Assembly: GCA_031556375.1 (NCBI GenBank)
Contig: JAVBTA010000029.1
Span: 1-64,000 of the forward strand
Direction: 5' to 3'
Source of the DNA: BNXB01 sp031556375
GTDB lineage: Bacteria > Bacteroidota > Bacteroidia > Bacteroidales > Azobacteroidaceae
DNA length: 64,000 nt
The translations under genes and the position numbers were made by a program. The notes under the pieces were generated by a model, which was not told where the DNA came from, did not search any database, and was given only the letters and a program-made list of their open reading frames with translations. Shown in pieces: positions 9,293 through 17,085 of the stretch; the first letter of the stretch is position 1; every line of letters starts with the position of its first letter.

Positions 9293-10290
9293 ATTCCGGC
9301 ACGTTTTTCAATCAAGAATTCTATATTTTCAGGAGATAAACGATAATATCTGACCCACTGCGGAGTTACTGAAATTTTAACCGGAGTAGAAAGTTCCTTA
9401 TTTTCAATCAAATCTTCATAATTAACATATAACTTAATATCGTTTTCAGATAAGGACGTATATCTGCTTAATGCTACCTGGCATGTCACCTCAACTATAG
9501 AAGGAAATAATCTCACAACATATTCCGCCGGAACATTCTCACACGCAACCGGTAATTTGAAAGTCTTTTCCGTATAACCTTCTATATCCCCTGACAACAA
9601 CACCGATTTTTTATCAGAGACAATTCCTTTCGGAAAAACAAGATCGACTCTTTTCTCAAAATGAGCCTGAAGATCTTTTAAATCCAGTGATTTGGTATAA
9701 ATAGCTTTTAGGGTATCTAAAATCACATCGCTGCCATAAACAGTTATTTCCTCGGGATCCAAATGAATACTATCCTCAAACATATATCCGGCCTTTGGCA
9801 AAATAGATCCGGAGATCCGAACCGGAATCGTTTTTTCTTTCTGAGAATTATACTTTATTTCTATTTTATCAGGAGTATACCCGACTAAGGAAGTCGATGC
9901 GGGTAAACGCTTTGTAATTTCTTTTTCTAGTGCAATACCGGAAATAGAATAATAAGATTTTCCCGGATTTATTTTGTTAAGGTCGATATCGATCGAAGTA
10001 ACTTTTCGAGATAAGGTATAATTTAACAAAATCGTTCCCTTATCTGCTATTCTAAGACTGATTTCTTGTGGTAATCCCGGATTCAGAGCAACTTGCTCCG
10101 GAACATTTTTGTAATTTAAAGGGACTACCAAACTTATTTCGAATCGTTGTTGCAAATACTGCAACACCCAAAATCCGAAAGCAATCAGCAAAAAAAATGA
10201 AAAAGCCAGAATTTTTTTCCAGATTTTACCCTGGAAAAAATCCTTGACTTTTCCTTTGCCGTCTTTTTTATTTTGTAGTCTGGTTGTCAT
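9289..10290 (-). CDS. YbbR-like membrane-anchored protein
   Basis: One N-terminal transmembrane segment (KKILAFSFFLLIAFGFWVLQYL) is followed by a long extracytoplasmic region made of YbbR-type beta repeats. The repeats show PVRISGSILPKAGYMFED, then VTVYGSDVILDTLKAIYTKSLDL. In Firmicutes YbbR/CdaR proteins regulate di-adenylate cyclase. Here no cyclase is adjacent, and the gene lies in the usual Bacteroidota setting between yajC and coaE. Met at 10290 is preferred over Met at 10320; both overlap yajC. Confidence 0.82.
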   Translation of the reverse strand: MTTRLQNKKDGKGKVKDFFQGKIWKKILAFSFFLLIAFGFWVLQYLQQRFEISLVVPLNYKNVPEQVALNPGLPQEISLRIADKGTILLNYTLSRKVTSIDIDLNKINPGKSYYSISGIALEKEITKRLPASTSLVGYTPDKIEIKYNSQKEKTIPVRISGSILPKAGYMFEDSIHLDPEEITVYGSDVILDTLKAIYTKSLDLKDLQAHFEKRVDLVFPKGIVSDKKSVLLSGDIEGYTEKTFKLPVACENVPAEYVVRLFPSIVEVTCQVALSRYTSLSENDIKLYVNYEDLIENKELSTPVKISVTPQWVRYYRLSPENIEFLIEKRAGI

Positions 10291-10597
10291 CGGCTGCCGC
10301 AAAAACAGATGCTTTGTCAACCTTAATTCTTACATTTTCCGCAATTTCAATATTGAAATTTGTATCGTTAATGTCCTTTATTTTCCCATAGATACCGCCG
10401 GAAGTAATGACACGATCTCCTACTTGAAGAGCTTCACGCATCTTTTGCATTTCTTTTTGTTTTTTCTGTTGCGGACGGATCATCAGGAAATACATGACAG
10501 CAAACAAAAGGACGATCATAATAATCCCCTGCCATTGTCCCAGTCCTCCTTGTGCCGGAGCCGATTGTGCCTGCAATAAAATGTGCAATAAATTCAT
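10268..10597 (-). CDS. yajC: Preprotein translocase accessory subunit YajC
   Basis: YajC associates with SecDF in the inner membrane. The 109 residues contain one transmembrane helix (IIMIVLLFAVMYFLMI) followed directly by the family signature RPQQKKQKEMQKM. A short beta domain with GDRVITSGGIYGKI comes next. Length and order are typical. It lies between nusB and ybbR on the same strand. Confidence 0.95.
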   Translation of the reverse strand: MNLLHILLQAQSAPAQGGLGQWQGIIMIVLLFAVMYFLMIRPQQKKQKEMQKMREALQVGDRVITSGGIYGKIKDINDTNFNIEIAENVRIKVDKASVFAAADDNQTTK

Positions 10598-10643
10598 AGC
10601 AAAAATATTTAAATTGAATTAATGTACAAATGTAATAATTATT

Positions 10644-11570
10644 TCAGTTTTTGAACAACTTGTTTTCTTTTTTTAACTCCCCTACCACAGCATCCAATAT
10701 ACCATTGATAAAGGTTCCACTCTTGGATGTACTGTAAAACTTAGCGATATCGATGTATTCGTTTAATGTAACATTTACAGGAATTGTCGGAAAATTCAGC
10801 AATTCAGCAATTGCTATTTGCATAATATACAAGTCCATATTAGCAATACGATCCAAATCCCAATTCTTTATATGGCGATTGATTCGCTCAATATATTCCT
10901 CCCCATTCAAAATAGATTTATGAAGCAATTCTATAGCGAACTCCCGGTCTTCGTCACTCTTAAACATCGGCAAAAGCCCGGCATCATCACCATCTTTTTC
11001 CTCAAATCTTTTCATGGTCTTCAGAACAAAAGTACTCGTTATCTCCATGTCGTCGTTCCAATAAATACTCTTGTCTTCAAGAAAATCGTATAACTCCTCA
11101 CTTTTACAGATAACCTCCTTAAAAATCCGCCTCCAGAACTCCTGATCCGAGTTATAACTATCTTCGCTTTTAAGATAGGATTTATAAATATCCGAATCGA
11201 CAATATTTTCCAGTAGGCTCTTGAGAAAATTCGTATCATCCTCCATCCATACGGATCCCTTTTCATTAAAAAATGCCTGTAAACTTTTATTTTTCCGAAC
11301 CTGCTCGGAAAACCTGTTATTCGTAAAACGCATATTGGGATTCAATTCTGCAGAAGTTGCCAGATATTTGTGTTTCCGTAAATCCAAACGTTTCTGTTCA
11401 GCATCTGTCAGCGCAGGAATAAGTAAAAGGAGGTAATGGTACAAATCATACGTCTTTTGCAAACTAAACATCAACTCCCTCTCTGCTACACTCAAGTCTG
11501 TCGATTCTTTCTGATAATAAGAATATATGACCTGGAGCAACTTGATTCGTATTATTACACGATTTATCAT
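10644..11570 (-). CDS. nusB: Transcription antitermination protein NusB (long Bacteroidota form)
   Basis: NusB binds boxA RNA with S10 during rRNA antitermination. At 308 residues this is about twice the length of the E. coli protein. An N-terminal extension of mostly helical, charged sequence precedes the conserved C-terminal core, which is recognisable in IANMDLYIMQIAIAELL and NVTLNEYIDIAKFYSTSKSGTFINGILD. The long form is usual in this phylum. A -7 box (11601-11608) lies directly upstream and would drive nusB-yajC-ybbR-coaE. Confidence 0.92.
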   Translation of the reverse strand: MINRVIIRIKLLQVIYSYYQKESTDLSVAERELMFSLQKTYDLYHYLLLLIPALTDAEQKRLDLRKHKYLATSAELNPNMRFTNNRFSEQVRKNKSLQAFFNEKGSVWMEDDTNFLKSLLENIVDSDIYKSYLKSEDSYNSDQEFWRRIFKEVICKSEELYDFLEDKSIYWNDDMEITSTFVLKTMKRFEEKDGDDAGLLPMFKSDEDREFAIELLHKSILNGEEYIERINRHIKNWDLDRIANMDLYIMQIAIAELLNFPTIPVNVTLNEYIDIAKFYSTSKSGTFINGILDAVVGELKKENKLFKN

Positions 11571-11600
11571 CTTTATAAAGAACTATCTATTTTGAGGCCT

Positions 11601-11608
11601 CAAAGGTA
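11601..11608 (-). promoter_or_regulatory. -7 box TACCTTTG for the nusB operon
   Basis: This is an exact TAnnTTTG match on the minus strand, 31 nt before the nusB start codon. It lies in a divergent gap shared with the DUF3276 gene. Confidence 0.6.
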
Positions 11609-11773
11609 ATACTTTTTTGCCAATAAATCTACGAATCGACATTTTTTGCAATACTTTTTTGTTTTAATTGTTAAATCAGTTGTTTGTTTTAAAAAAAACC
11701 ACCACTTTTGCAGAACTTATAACACAGATGCTATTCATCAAATAATGTCTATCATCATTTTGACACATTGCAA

Positions 11774-12157
11774 ATGGAAGAACGTGGCATAAAAAAGAAA
11801 CTCGACAACAGGGACAGCGACATTGTTTTCTCACGAACAATCAAGGCCGGAAAGCGCATTTATTATCTGGATGTAAAGAAAAATCGCAAAGAAGAATTGT
11901 TTCTGGCAATCACTGAAAGCAAAAAAGTAGCTAATGAAGAACTGTCTCAGGCCATTCAGTTTGAGAAACATAAAATATTCCTTTACAAAGAAGATTTTGA
12001 CAAGTTCCAGGAAGCTCTGAGTGAAACTCTGGATTATATCCGGGAAAACAATACCGTCGACTTTGTCCCTCACCAGGAAGAAAAGGAAGATACGTCAACC
12101 GGCAATGACGATATCGAAGTAATTGATGAAAATATCGAACTGAAAATTGACTTTTAG
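11774..12157 (+). CDS. DUF3276 PUR-alpha-like nucleic-acid-binding protein
   Basis: The protein has about 127 residues. Its core SRTIKAGKRIYYLDVKKNRKEELFLAITESKKV forms the beta-sheet-plus-helix PUR repeat of DUF3276, a family whose known structures resemble Pur-alpha, a single-stranded DNA/RNA binder. The tail is acidic (EDTSTGNDDIEVIDENIE). Met at 11774 (MEERG) is chosen; a Met two codons earlier is possible. It is divergent from nusB and upstream of the L25/pth genes, which fits a role in RNA metabolism. The precise function is unknown. Confidence 0.82.
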   Translation: MEERGIKKKLDNRDSDIVFSRTIKAGKRIYYLDVKKNRKEELFLAITESKKVANEELSQAIQFEKHKIFLYKEDFDKFQEALSETLDYIRENNTVDFVPHQEEKEDTSTGNDDIEVIDENIELKIDF

Positions 12158-12181
12158 TTTTGTATTTTCATTAAAAACCGT

Positions 12182-12189
12182 TACCTTTG
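12182..12189 (+). promoter_or_regulatory. rplY: -7 box TACCTTTG upstream of the L25 gene
   Basis: This is an exact -7 element followed by an 80-nt leader before the L25 start. The leader holds CCGTGTGATGGGAAATTAGG but no hairpin that I could establish. Confidence 0.6.
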
Positions 12190-12277
12190 CACCGCTTTTT
12201 AAAGAAATTCCGTGTGATGGGAAATTAGGAAGCATAGTAAGTCTTAATTTTGAGTAACACAAAAAAAAAATCAAAGA

Positions 12278-12850
12278 ATGAAAACATTTGAATTGAAAGG
12301 TACCCTGAGAAATGATTTGGGTAAAAAAGCCTCAAAAGCTTATCGCGTAGAAAACATGGTTCCATGTGTCCTTTACGGAGGTGAAGAAGTAAAGCATTTT
12401 AACGCTACAACTGAAGGAATCCGTAAACTGGTTTACACCCCTGAAGTTTATATAGTAAATTTGGAATTAGATGGAAAAACAGTTACTGCTATTATGAAAG
12501 ATCTTCAATTCCAACCGGTTAGCGACCAGTTGCTTCATGCAGACTTTCTTCAGATCTCAGATAAAAAACCTATTATTATGGAAATTCCTGTTGTTCTTGA
12601 AGGTCTTGCCGAAGGGGTTAAAGCAGGGGGTAAATTATCTCTTGAAATGAGAAAACTAAAAGTAAAAGGTCTATATAAAGATTTTCCTGAAAAATTGGCT
12701 ATCAACATTGAAAATTTAGGATTAGGAAAAACTATCCAAATCGGAGCTTTGAGTTTCCCTAATTTGGAACTGCTTAATGCAAAAGACAATGTTGTTTGCG
12801 CTGTTAAATTGACTCGTGCTGCCAGAGGTGCTGCAGCCAAAGGTAACTAA
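12278..12850 (+). CDS. rplY: 50S ribosomal protein L25 (general stress protein CTC form)
   Basis: L25 binds 5S rRNA. The 190 residues comprise the N-terminal L25 domain (1-90, with ELKGTLRNDLGKKASKAYR and VPCVLYGG). A C-terminal TL5-type beta domain (95-180, with IPVVLEGLAEGVKAGGKL) follows. This two-domain form is normal in Bacteroidota. A short Ala/Gly tail ends the protein. It is followed 11 nt later by pth, a widespread pairing. Confidence 0.95.
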   Translation: MKTFELKGTLRNDLGKKASKAYRVENMVPCVLYGGEEVKHFNATTEGIRKLVYTPEVYIVNLELDGKTVTAIMKDLQFQPVSDQLLHADFLQISDKKPIIMEIPVVLEGLAEGVKAGGKLSLEMRKLKVKGLYKDFPEKLAINIENLGLGKTIQIGALSFPNLELLNAKDNVVCAVKLTRAARGAAAKGN

Positions 12851-12861
12851 TTCAGTTGTAA

Positions 12862-13425
12862 ATGAAATATTTGATTGTCGGACTGGGGAATATCGGTCAA
12901 GAATACGAAAATACCCGCCACAACATAGGATTTATGATATTGGACGCTTTTGCAAAAGCGTCCAATATTGTTTTTGCAGATAAACGTTATGGTTTTGTGT
13001 CTGAACTACGGATCAAAAACAAACAGTTAATCCTGCTGAAACCATCTACATACATGAACCTGAGCGGGAATGCCATCCGTTACTGGTTACAAAAAGAAAA
13101 TATCCCGGTCGAGAATTTATTGGTTATAGTCGACGACATAGCTCTTCCTTTTGGTGCTTTCCGATTAAAAACCAAAGGTAGCGATGCCGGACACAATGGC
13201 TTGAAACATATCCAGGAAATCCTTAAAACTCAACAGTATAGTCGTCTCCGGGTGGGAATCGGGAACAATTTTTCTCAAGGAATGCAGGTTAACTATGTTT
13301 TAGGAAAATTCTCTCCTGAAGAAGAAAAACAATTATCCGGACGAATCGATATTGCAATTGAAATAATCAAAAGTTTTTGCCTTGCCGGAGTCGACACTAC
13401 GATGAACCAATTTAACAAAAAATGA
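12862..13425 (+). CDS. pth: Peptidyl-tRNA hydrolase
   Basis: Pth recycles peptidyl-tRNA released from ribosomes. The 187-residue protein shows YLIVGLGNIGQEYENTRHNIGF with the catalytic His, then KPSTYMNLSG and VDDIALPFGAFRLKTKGSDAGHNGLK. All active-site segments are intact. It sits in the L25-pth-S4 operon, and its stop overlaps the next start by 4 nt. Confidence 0.96.
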   Translation: MKYLIVGLGNIGQEYENTRHNIGFMILDAFAKASNIVFADKRYGFVSELRIKNKQLILLKPSTYMNLSGNAIRYWLQKENIPVENLLVIVDDIALPFGAFRLKTKGSDAGHNGLKHIQEILKTQQYSRLRVGIGNNFSQGMQVNYVLGKFSPEEEKQLSGRIDIAIEIIKSFCLAGVDTTMNQFNKK

Positions 13426-13841
13426 ATGAAGTCAGAATAGATAAGTGGATGTGGGCCACACGGATATTCAAAACCAGAACCATTGCCGTAGAAGCCTGTA
13501 AAAAAGGACGTATCTCTATAAACAACGTAACGATCAAACCATCCCGGATGGTACGGGTCGGCGATGTTATAGAAGTACGCAAACCTCCTGTTACCTATTC
13601 TTTCAAAGTTCTTGCACTGACAGAAAGCCGGATGGGAGCAAAACTTGTGCCCCAATATCTTGAGAATGTTACCCCTCCCGAACAATACGAAATTCTTGAA
13701 TTAGGCAAAATCAGTGGATTTATCAACCGCGCCAGGGGCACCGGACGACCGACGAAAAAAGATCGCAGAAGTCTTGACGATTTCAACGATCCGATCTATA
13801 TCGACGATTTTGATTTTGACTTTGATTTCGAGGAAGATTAA
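13422..13841 (+). CDS. S4-domain RNA-binding protein (Hsp15/RqcP-like)
   Basis: The first 65 residues are an S4 domain: RIDKWMWATRIFKTRTIAVEACKKGRISINN. That pattern matches HslR/Hsp15, which binds stalled 50S subunits carrying peptidyl-tRNA. The middle region (SRMGAKLVPQYLENVTPPEQYE, then RGTGRPTKKDRR) also matches HslR. The tail alternates Asp and Phe and is highly acidic. Its position directly after pth fits a role in ribosome rescue. It converges on the hydrolase gene, with stops overlapping by 4 nt. Confidence 0.88.
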   Translation: MNEVRIDKWMWATRIFKTRTIAVEACKKGRISINNVTIKPSRMVRVGDVIEVRKPPVTYSFKVLALTESRMGAKLVPQYLENVTPPEQYEILELGKISGFINRARGTGRPTKKDRRSLDDFNDPIYIDDFDFDFDFEED

Positions 13842-14620
13842 ATAATCTGAAATTCATCAGCATCCTGCCATACCGGAAATTTTTCCCTGAAACGTTCCAG
13901 AAGTTTTTTGTGAAGAATCCCGGTTACGATCATTTCTTTATCAGAATCACATGACGCAATAATATCTCCCTTAAAATCAATCAATTGTGAATCCCCCTGA
14001 TGATGATTATGACGTCCATCCTCTCCAATCCGGTTTACACCACAAACGTAGCAATAATTTTCCAGAGCTCTGGCTTTTAATAATATATCCCAGGTGTTTT
14101 TACGGGCGCGAGGCCAGTTTGCAGGACAAATCAACAAATCGTAAGCTTTTCTTATATTTCTTGACCAGACAGGAAACCTCAGATCATAACAAACAATCAG
14201 GCAAATATTCCAACCTTTATAAGAAACAATCAACTGCTTCTCTCCTGAAGTAAAATTCTTATTTTCATCTCCCATCCTGAATAGGTGGCGTTTATCATAA
14301 AAAGAAGCATTTCCTTCGGGAGTTATAAAAAATCCCCGGTTATACAGGTTATCATTCTCACAGGCAAGAAAACTACCACAAACAGCAAAACCGTAATCCT
14401 GCGACCATTTTTTGATCATTTCAACAGTGGTACCATCGTTAGTTTCTGCAAGATGGTGGCTGTCATCCACAGAAAACCCCGTAGAAAACATTTCCGGCAG
14501 AACCGCCAAATCAGTTTTCCCGGCTAAAGACTCCAAAAAAGAACCATAATACCTGAGATTTTGAGATTTATCTTCCCAGAATATTGTGGATTGTACTAAA
14601 CTGACTTTTAAAATATCCAT
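13838..14620 (-). CDS. Carbon-nitrogen hydrolase, omega-amidase-like (nitrilase fold)
   Basis: The 260-residue protein carries the nitrilase triad. Glu lies in AVLPEMFSTGFS, Lys in SFYDKRHLFRMGDE and Cys in NICLIVCYDLRFPVWSRN. These segments most resemble the YafV/Nit2 omega-amidases, which hydrolyse alpha-ketoglutaramate or alpha-ketosuccinamate. The exact substrate cannot be read from sequence. It is convergent with the S4 gene and stands alone. Confidence 0.87.
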   Translation of the reverse strand: MDILKVSLVQSTIFWEDKSQNLRYYGSFLESLAGKTDLAVLPEMFSTGFSVDDSHHLAETNDGTTVEMIKKWSQDYGFAVCGSFLACENDNLYNRGFFITPEGNASFYDKRHLFRMGDENKNFTSGEKQLIVSYKGWNICLIVCYDLRFPVWSRNIRKAYDLLICPANWPRARKNTWDILLKARALENYCYVCGVNRIGEDGRHNHHQGDSQLIDFKGDIIASCDSDKEMIVTGILHKKLLERFREKFPVWQDADEFQII

Positions 14621-14715
14621 AAACTATTTTTTCAGGATTCACGGATAAGAAACCGCTCACCGAATGCCATAAACCATATTCCGAAAATATCATCGTTGAT
14701 TATTACAAACTTTCG

Positions 14716-15255
14716 CTATATTCCGAATTGCTCCGGAAATCTGCCACGGAATCCTTTATAATATTGTTTAATCTCATCAATATCTGCGACCTCATCTCCT
14801 GTCGGGTAGAAATTCCGGCAAATACCAACTTCTTTCAATCCATAATCAATATGAGCCAAGGAAACAGGCACACCTGCACCTAAAGCTATATAATAAAAAC
14901 CGGATTTCCAATTCGGATTTTTCTTTCGTGTAGCCTCTGGAGATATCGCCAACTGAAAATGATCCCGCTGTTTGAACTCTTCAATCATTTGTTCGGTGAT
15001 AAACGATTTTTTCTTCCGGTCGACAGGAATCCCTCCCAAAGCCTTGAATAAATAGTTTAACGGAAAGAAAAACCATTCTTTTTTCATCAGGAAATGCGGC
15101 TTTCCTTTCACAGAAGCATAAAATACCCGTCCAATAATAAGATCCCAATTACTGGTATGAGGGGCAACGCAAATTACACATTTGGGCGGGATCTCTACTT
15201 CTACAACACCTTTCCATCCAAACAAACGGAGTAAGAATCGCGCTAATAAAGCCAT
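14716..15255 (-). CDS. 1-acyl-glycerol-3-phosphate acyltransferase-like protein (PlsC family)
   Basis: The 179 residues contain the HX4D catalytic motif in CVAPHTSNWDLIIGR. LGGIPVDRKKK and AISPEATRKKNPNWKSGFYYIA follow, corresponding to PlsC blocks 2 and 3. It is short and lacks clear membrane helices beyond the N-terminal amphipathic stretch. It belongs to the small PlsC-like subgroup in Bacteroidota whose acceptor lipid is not established. A -7 box lies at 15275-15282. Confidence 0.82.
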   Translation of the reverse strand: MALLARFLLRLFGWKGVVEVEIPPKCVICVAPHTSNWDLIIGRVFYASVKGKPHFLMKKEWFFFPLNYLFKALGGIPVDRKKKSFITEQMIEEFKQRDHFQLAISPEATRKKNPNWKSGFYYIALGAGVPVSLAHIDYGLKEVGICRNFYPTGDEVADIDEIKQYYKGFRGRFPEQFGI

Positions 15256-15274
15256 ATTGATGTCTTTTTGAATA

Positions 15275-15282
15275 CAAAGGTA
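15275..15282 (-). promoter_or_regulatory. -7 box TACCTTTG for the acyltransferase gene
   Basis: This is an exact TAnnTTTG match about 20 nt upstream of the start codon, on the minus strand. Confidence 0.6.
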
Positions 15283-15367
15283 TTAATATCTTTCATAGAA
15301 TAGAAAATTGTTGTGTAAAATACCTTTAATTTAAGCCGTATTTTTCTTTTTTTCAGGTAAATATTCG

Positions 15368-15375
15368 TACCTTTG
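15368..15375 (+). promoter_or_regulatory. -7 box TACCTTTG for the glycogen operon
   Basis: This exact -7 element is followed by a leader to the ATG at 15418. It overlaps the longest in-frame start at 15373, which therefore cannot be the translation start. Confidence 0.65.
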
Positions 15376-15417
15376 CGTGCTCAATTTAGAAAATTAACTG
15401 AACTCTATAACACAATA

Positions 15418-17085
15418 ATGGCAAAAGCAACAAAATTGAGCCCGGATTATATCTTTGAAACAAGCTGGGAGGTTTGTAATAAAGTCGGAGGAATCTACAC
15501 CGTTTTATCAACCCGAGCTCATACTCTTCAAAATATCCTTAAAGACAAAATATTTTTTATTGGTCCGGATCTGGGACAGGAAAAAGATAATTCAGACTTT
15601 ATAGAAAGTGCATCTTTACTAAAAAGCTGGAAAGATTACGCACTGAAGAATGAAAATTTGAAAGTGCGCATAGGCCGATGGAATGTCCCAGGAAAACCAA
15701 TCTCTATCCTGGTCGATTTCAAACCATATTTTGAGCAAAAAAACGATATCTACGCCCAAATGTGGGAGAAATTCAAAGTAGAATCGCTCAATGCGTATGG
15801 AGACTATGACGAATCTTGCATATTTGCATACGCCTGTGGACTTGTCATCGAAAGCTATTACAAATTCAACACACTTGAGAAAGATAAAGTAATCGCTCAT
15901 TTCAACGAATGGATGTTGGGGATGGGCGCTTTATATATTAAAGATAAACTTCCCCGTGTCGGTACCATATTTACGACTCATGCTACATCGATCGGTCGCT
16001 CTATCGCAGGGAATAACAAGCCTTTGTACGCCTGTTTTGATGCATATAACGGAGACCAGATGGCCAGGGAATTAAATATGGAAGCCAAACACTCCATCGA
16101 AAAACAATCAGCATGGAATGTCGACTGCTTTACTACTGTAAGTAAAATCACAGCAAAAGAATGCGAACAGTTACTGGATAAAAAGCCGGATGTTGTTACT
16201 CCAAACGGATTTGAAGATAATTTTGTTCCACAGGGACGTAATTACACAACCAAGCGGAATAAAGCCAGAAAAGCATTACTTGAAGTAACTAAACAACTGA
16301 CAGGAGATACTTTCGACGATGATGCGCTCATGATTGCAATCGGAGGAAGATATGAATATAAAAACAAAGGAATCGATGTCTTTATTGAAGCAATGAACCG
16401 CCTCAGATGGTCGAATCCCGACAAAAAACAAGTTCTGGCATTCATCCTGGTTCCGGGATGGAATAACGGTCCAAGAGTAGATCTTCAAAAACGCCTGAAG
16501 GGTACCAAAGATCCTAAAACTCCTCTCGCAACCCCATATTTTACTCATGAGTTGGTGGAACCTCAAAATGATAAAATATGCCAATATCTTCGTTACCTCG
16601 ATTTTACAAACCAAAAGGACGAGCCTGTCAAGCTAATTTTTGTACCTTCTTACCTGATGGGAGACGATGGAATTTTCAACCTTTCTTATTATGATTTGTT
16701 AATAGGTATGGATATGACTGTATTTCCATCGTACTATGAACCATGGGGCTATACCCCTCTCGAAAGTATTGCGTTCGGGATACCGACAGTCACCACCAAC
16801 CTGGCTGGTTTCGGACTTTGGGCAAAAGATGAAAGCAACGTGGAAGATCTATCCGAAGGCGTAGAAGTCATCGAAAGGACTGAAGACAATTACTATGAGG
16901 TCGCAGATAAGATTAATGAAGCTGTGGCATCGTATTTGCATTTAAGTAAAGCAGATCAGGATAAAATAAGAGAAGCTGCGAAAAACTTATCGACCAAAGC
17001 TTCATGGGATCACTTTATCGAATATTATTTCGAAGCATATCACATCGCTTTGAAGAATGCGGCAAAAAGAATGAATCTACACTAA
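15418..17085 (+). CDS. Glycogen synthase, eukaryotic-like GT3 type
   Basis: It transfers glucose from a sugar nucleotide to glycogen. The 555-residue protein opens with FETSWEVCNKVGGIYTVL, the GT3/GYS signature, where the Lys-Val-Gly-Gly segment binds the donor. It also has THATSIGRSIAG, PNGFE and a C-terminal donor-binding region FPSYYEPWGYTPLESIAFGIPTVTTNLAGFG. This Bacteroidota form resembles animal and yeast glycogen synthase rather than E. coli GlgA. It is followed immediately by a glucan phosphorylase, so synthesis and breakdown are co-transcribed. Confidence 0.92.
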   Translation: MAKATKLSPDYIFETSWEVCNKVGGIYTVLSTRAHTLQNILKDKIFFIGPDLGQEKDNSDFIESASLLKSWKDYALKNENLKVRIGRWNVPGKPISILVDFKPYFEQKNDIYAQMWEKFKVESLNAYGDYDESCIFAYACGLVIESYYKFNTLEKDKVIAHFNEWMLGMGALYIKDKLPRVGTIFTTHATSIGRSIAGNNKPLYACFDAYNGDQMARELNMEAKHSIEKQSAWNVDCFTTVSKITAKECEQLLDKKPDVVTPNGFEDNFVPQGRNYTTKRNKARKALLEVTKQLTGDTFDDDALMIAIGGRYEYKNKGIDVFIEAMNRLRWSNPDKKQVLAFILVPGWNNGPRVDLQKRLKGTKDPKTPLATPYFTHELVEPQNDKICQYLRYLDFTNQKDEPVKLIFVPSYLMGDDGIFNLSYYDLLIGMDMTVFPSYYEPWGYTPLESIAFGIPTVTTNLAGFGLWAKDESNVEDLSEGVEVIERTEDNYYEVADKINEAVASYLHLSKADQDKIREAAKNLSTKASWDHFIEYYFEAYHIALKNAAKRMNLH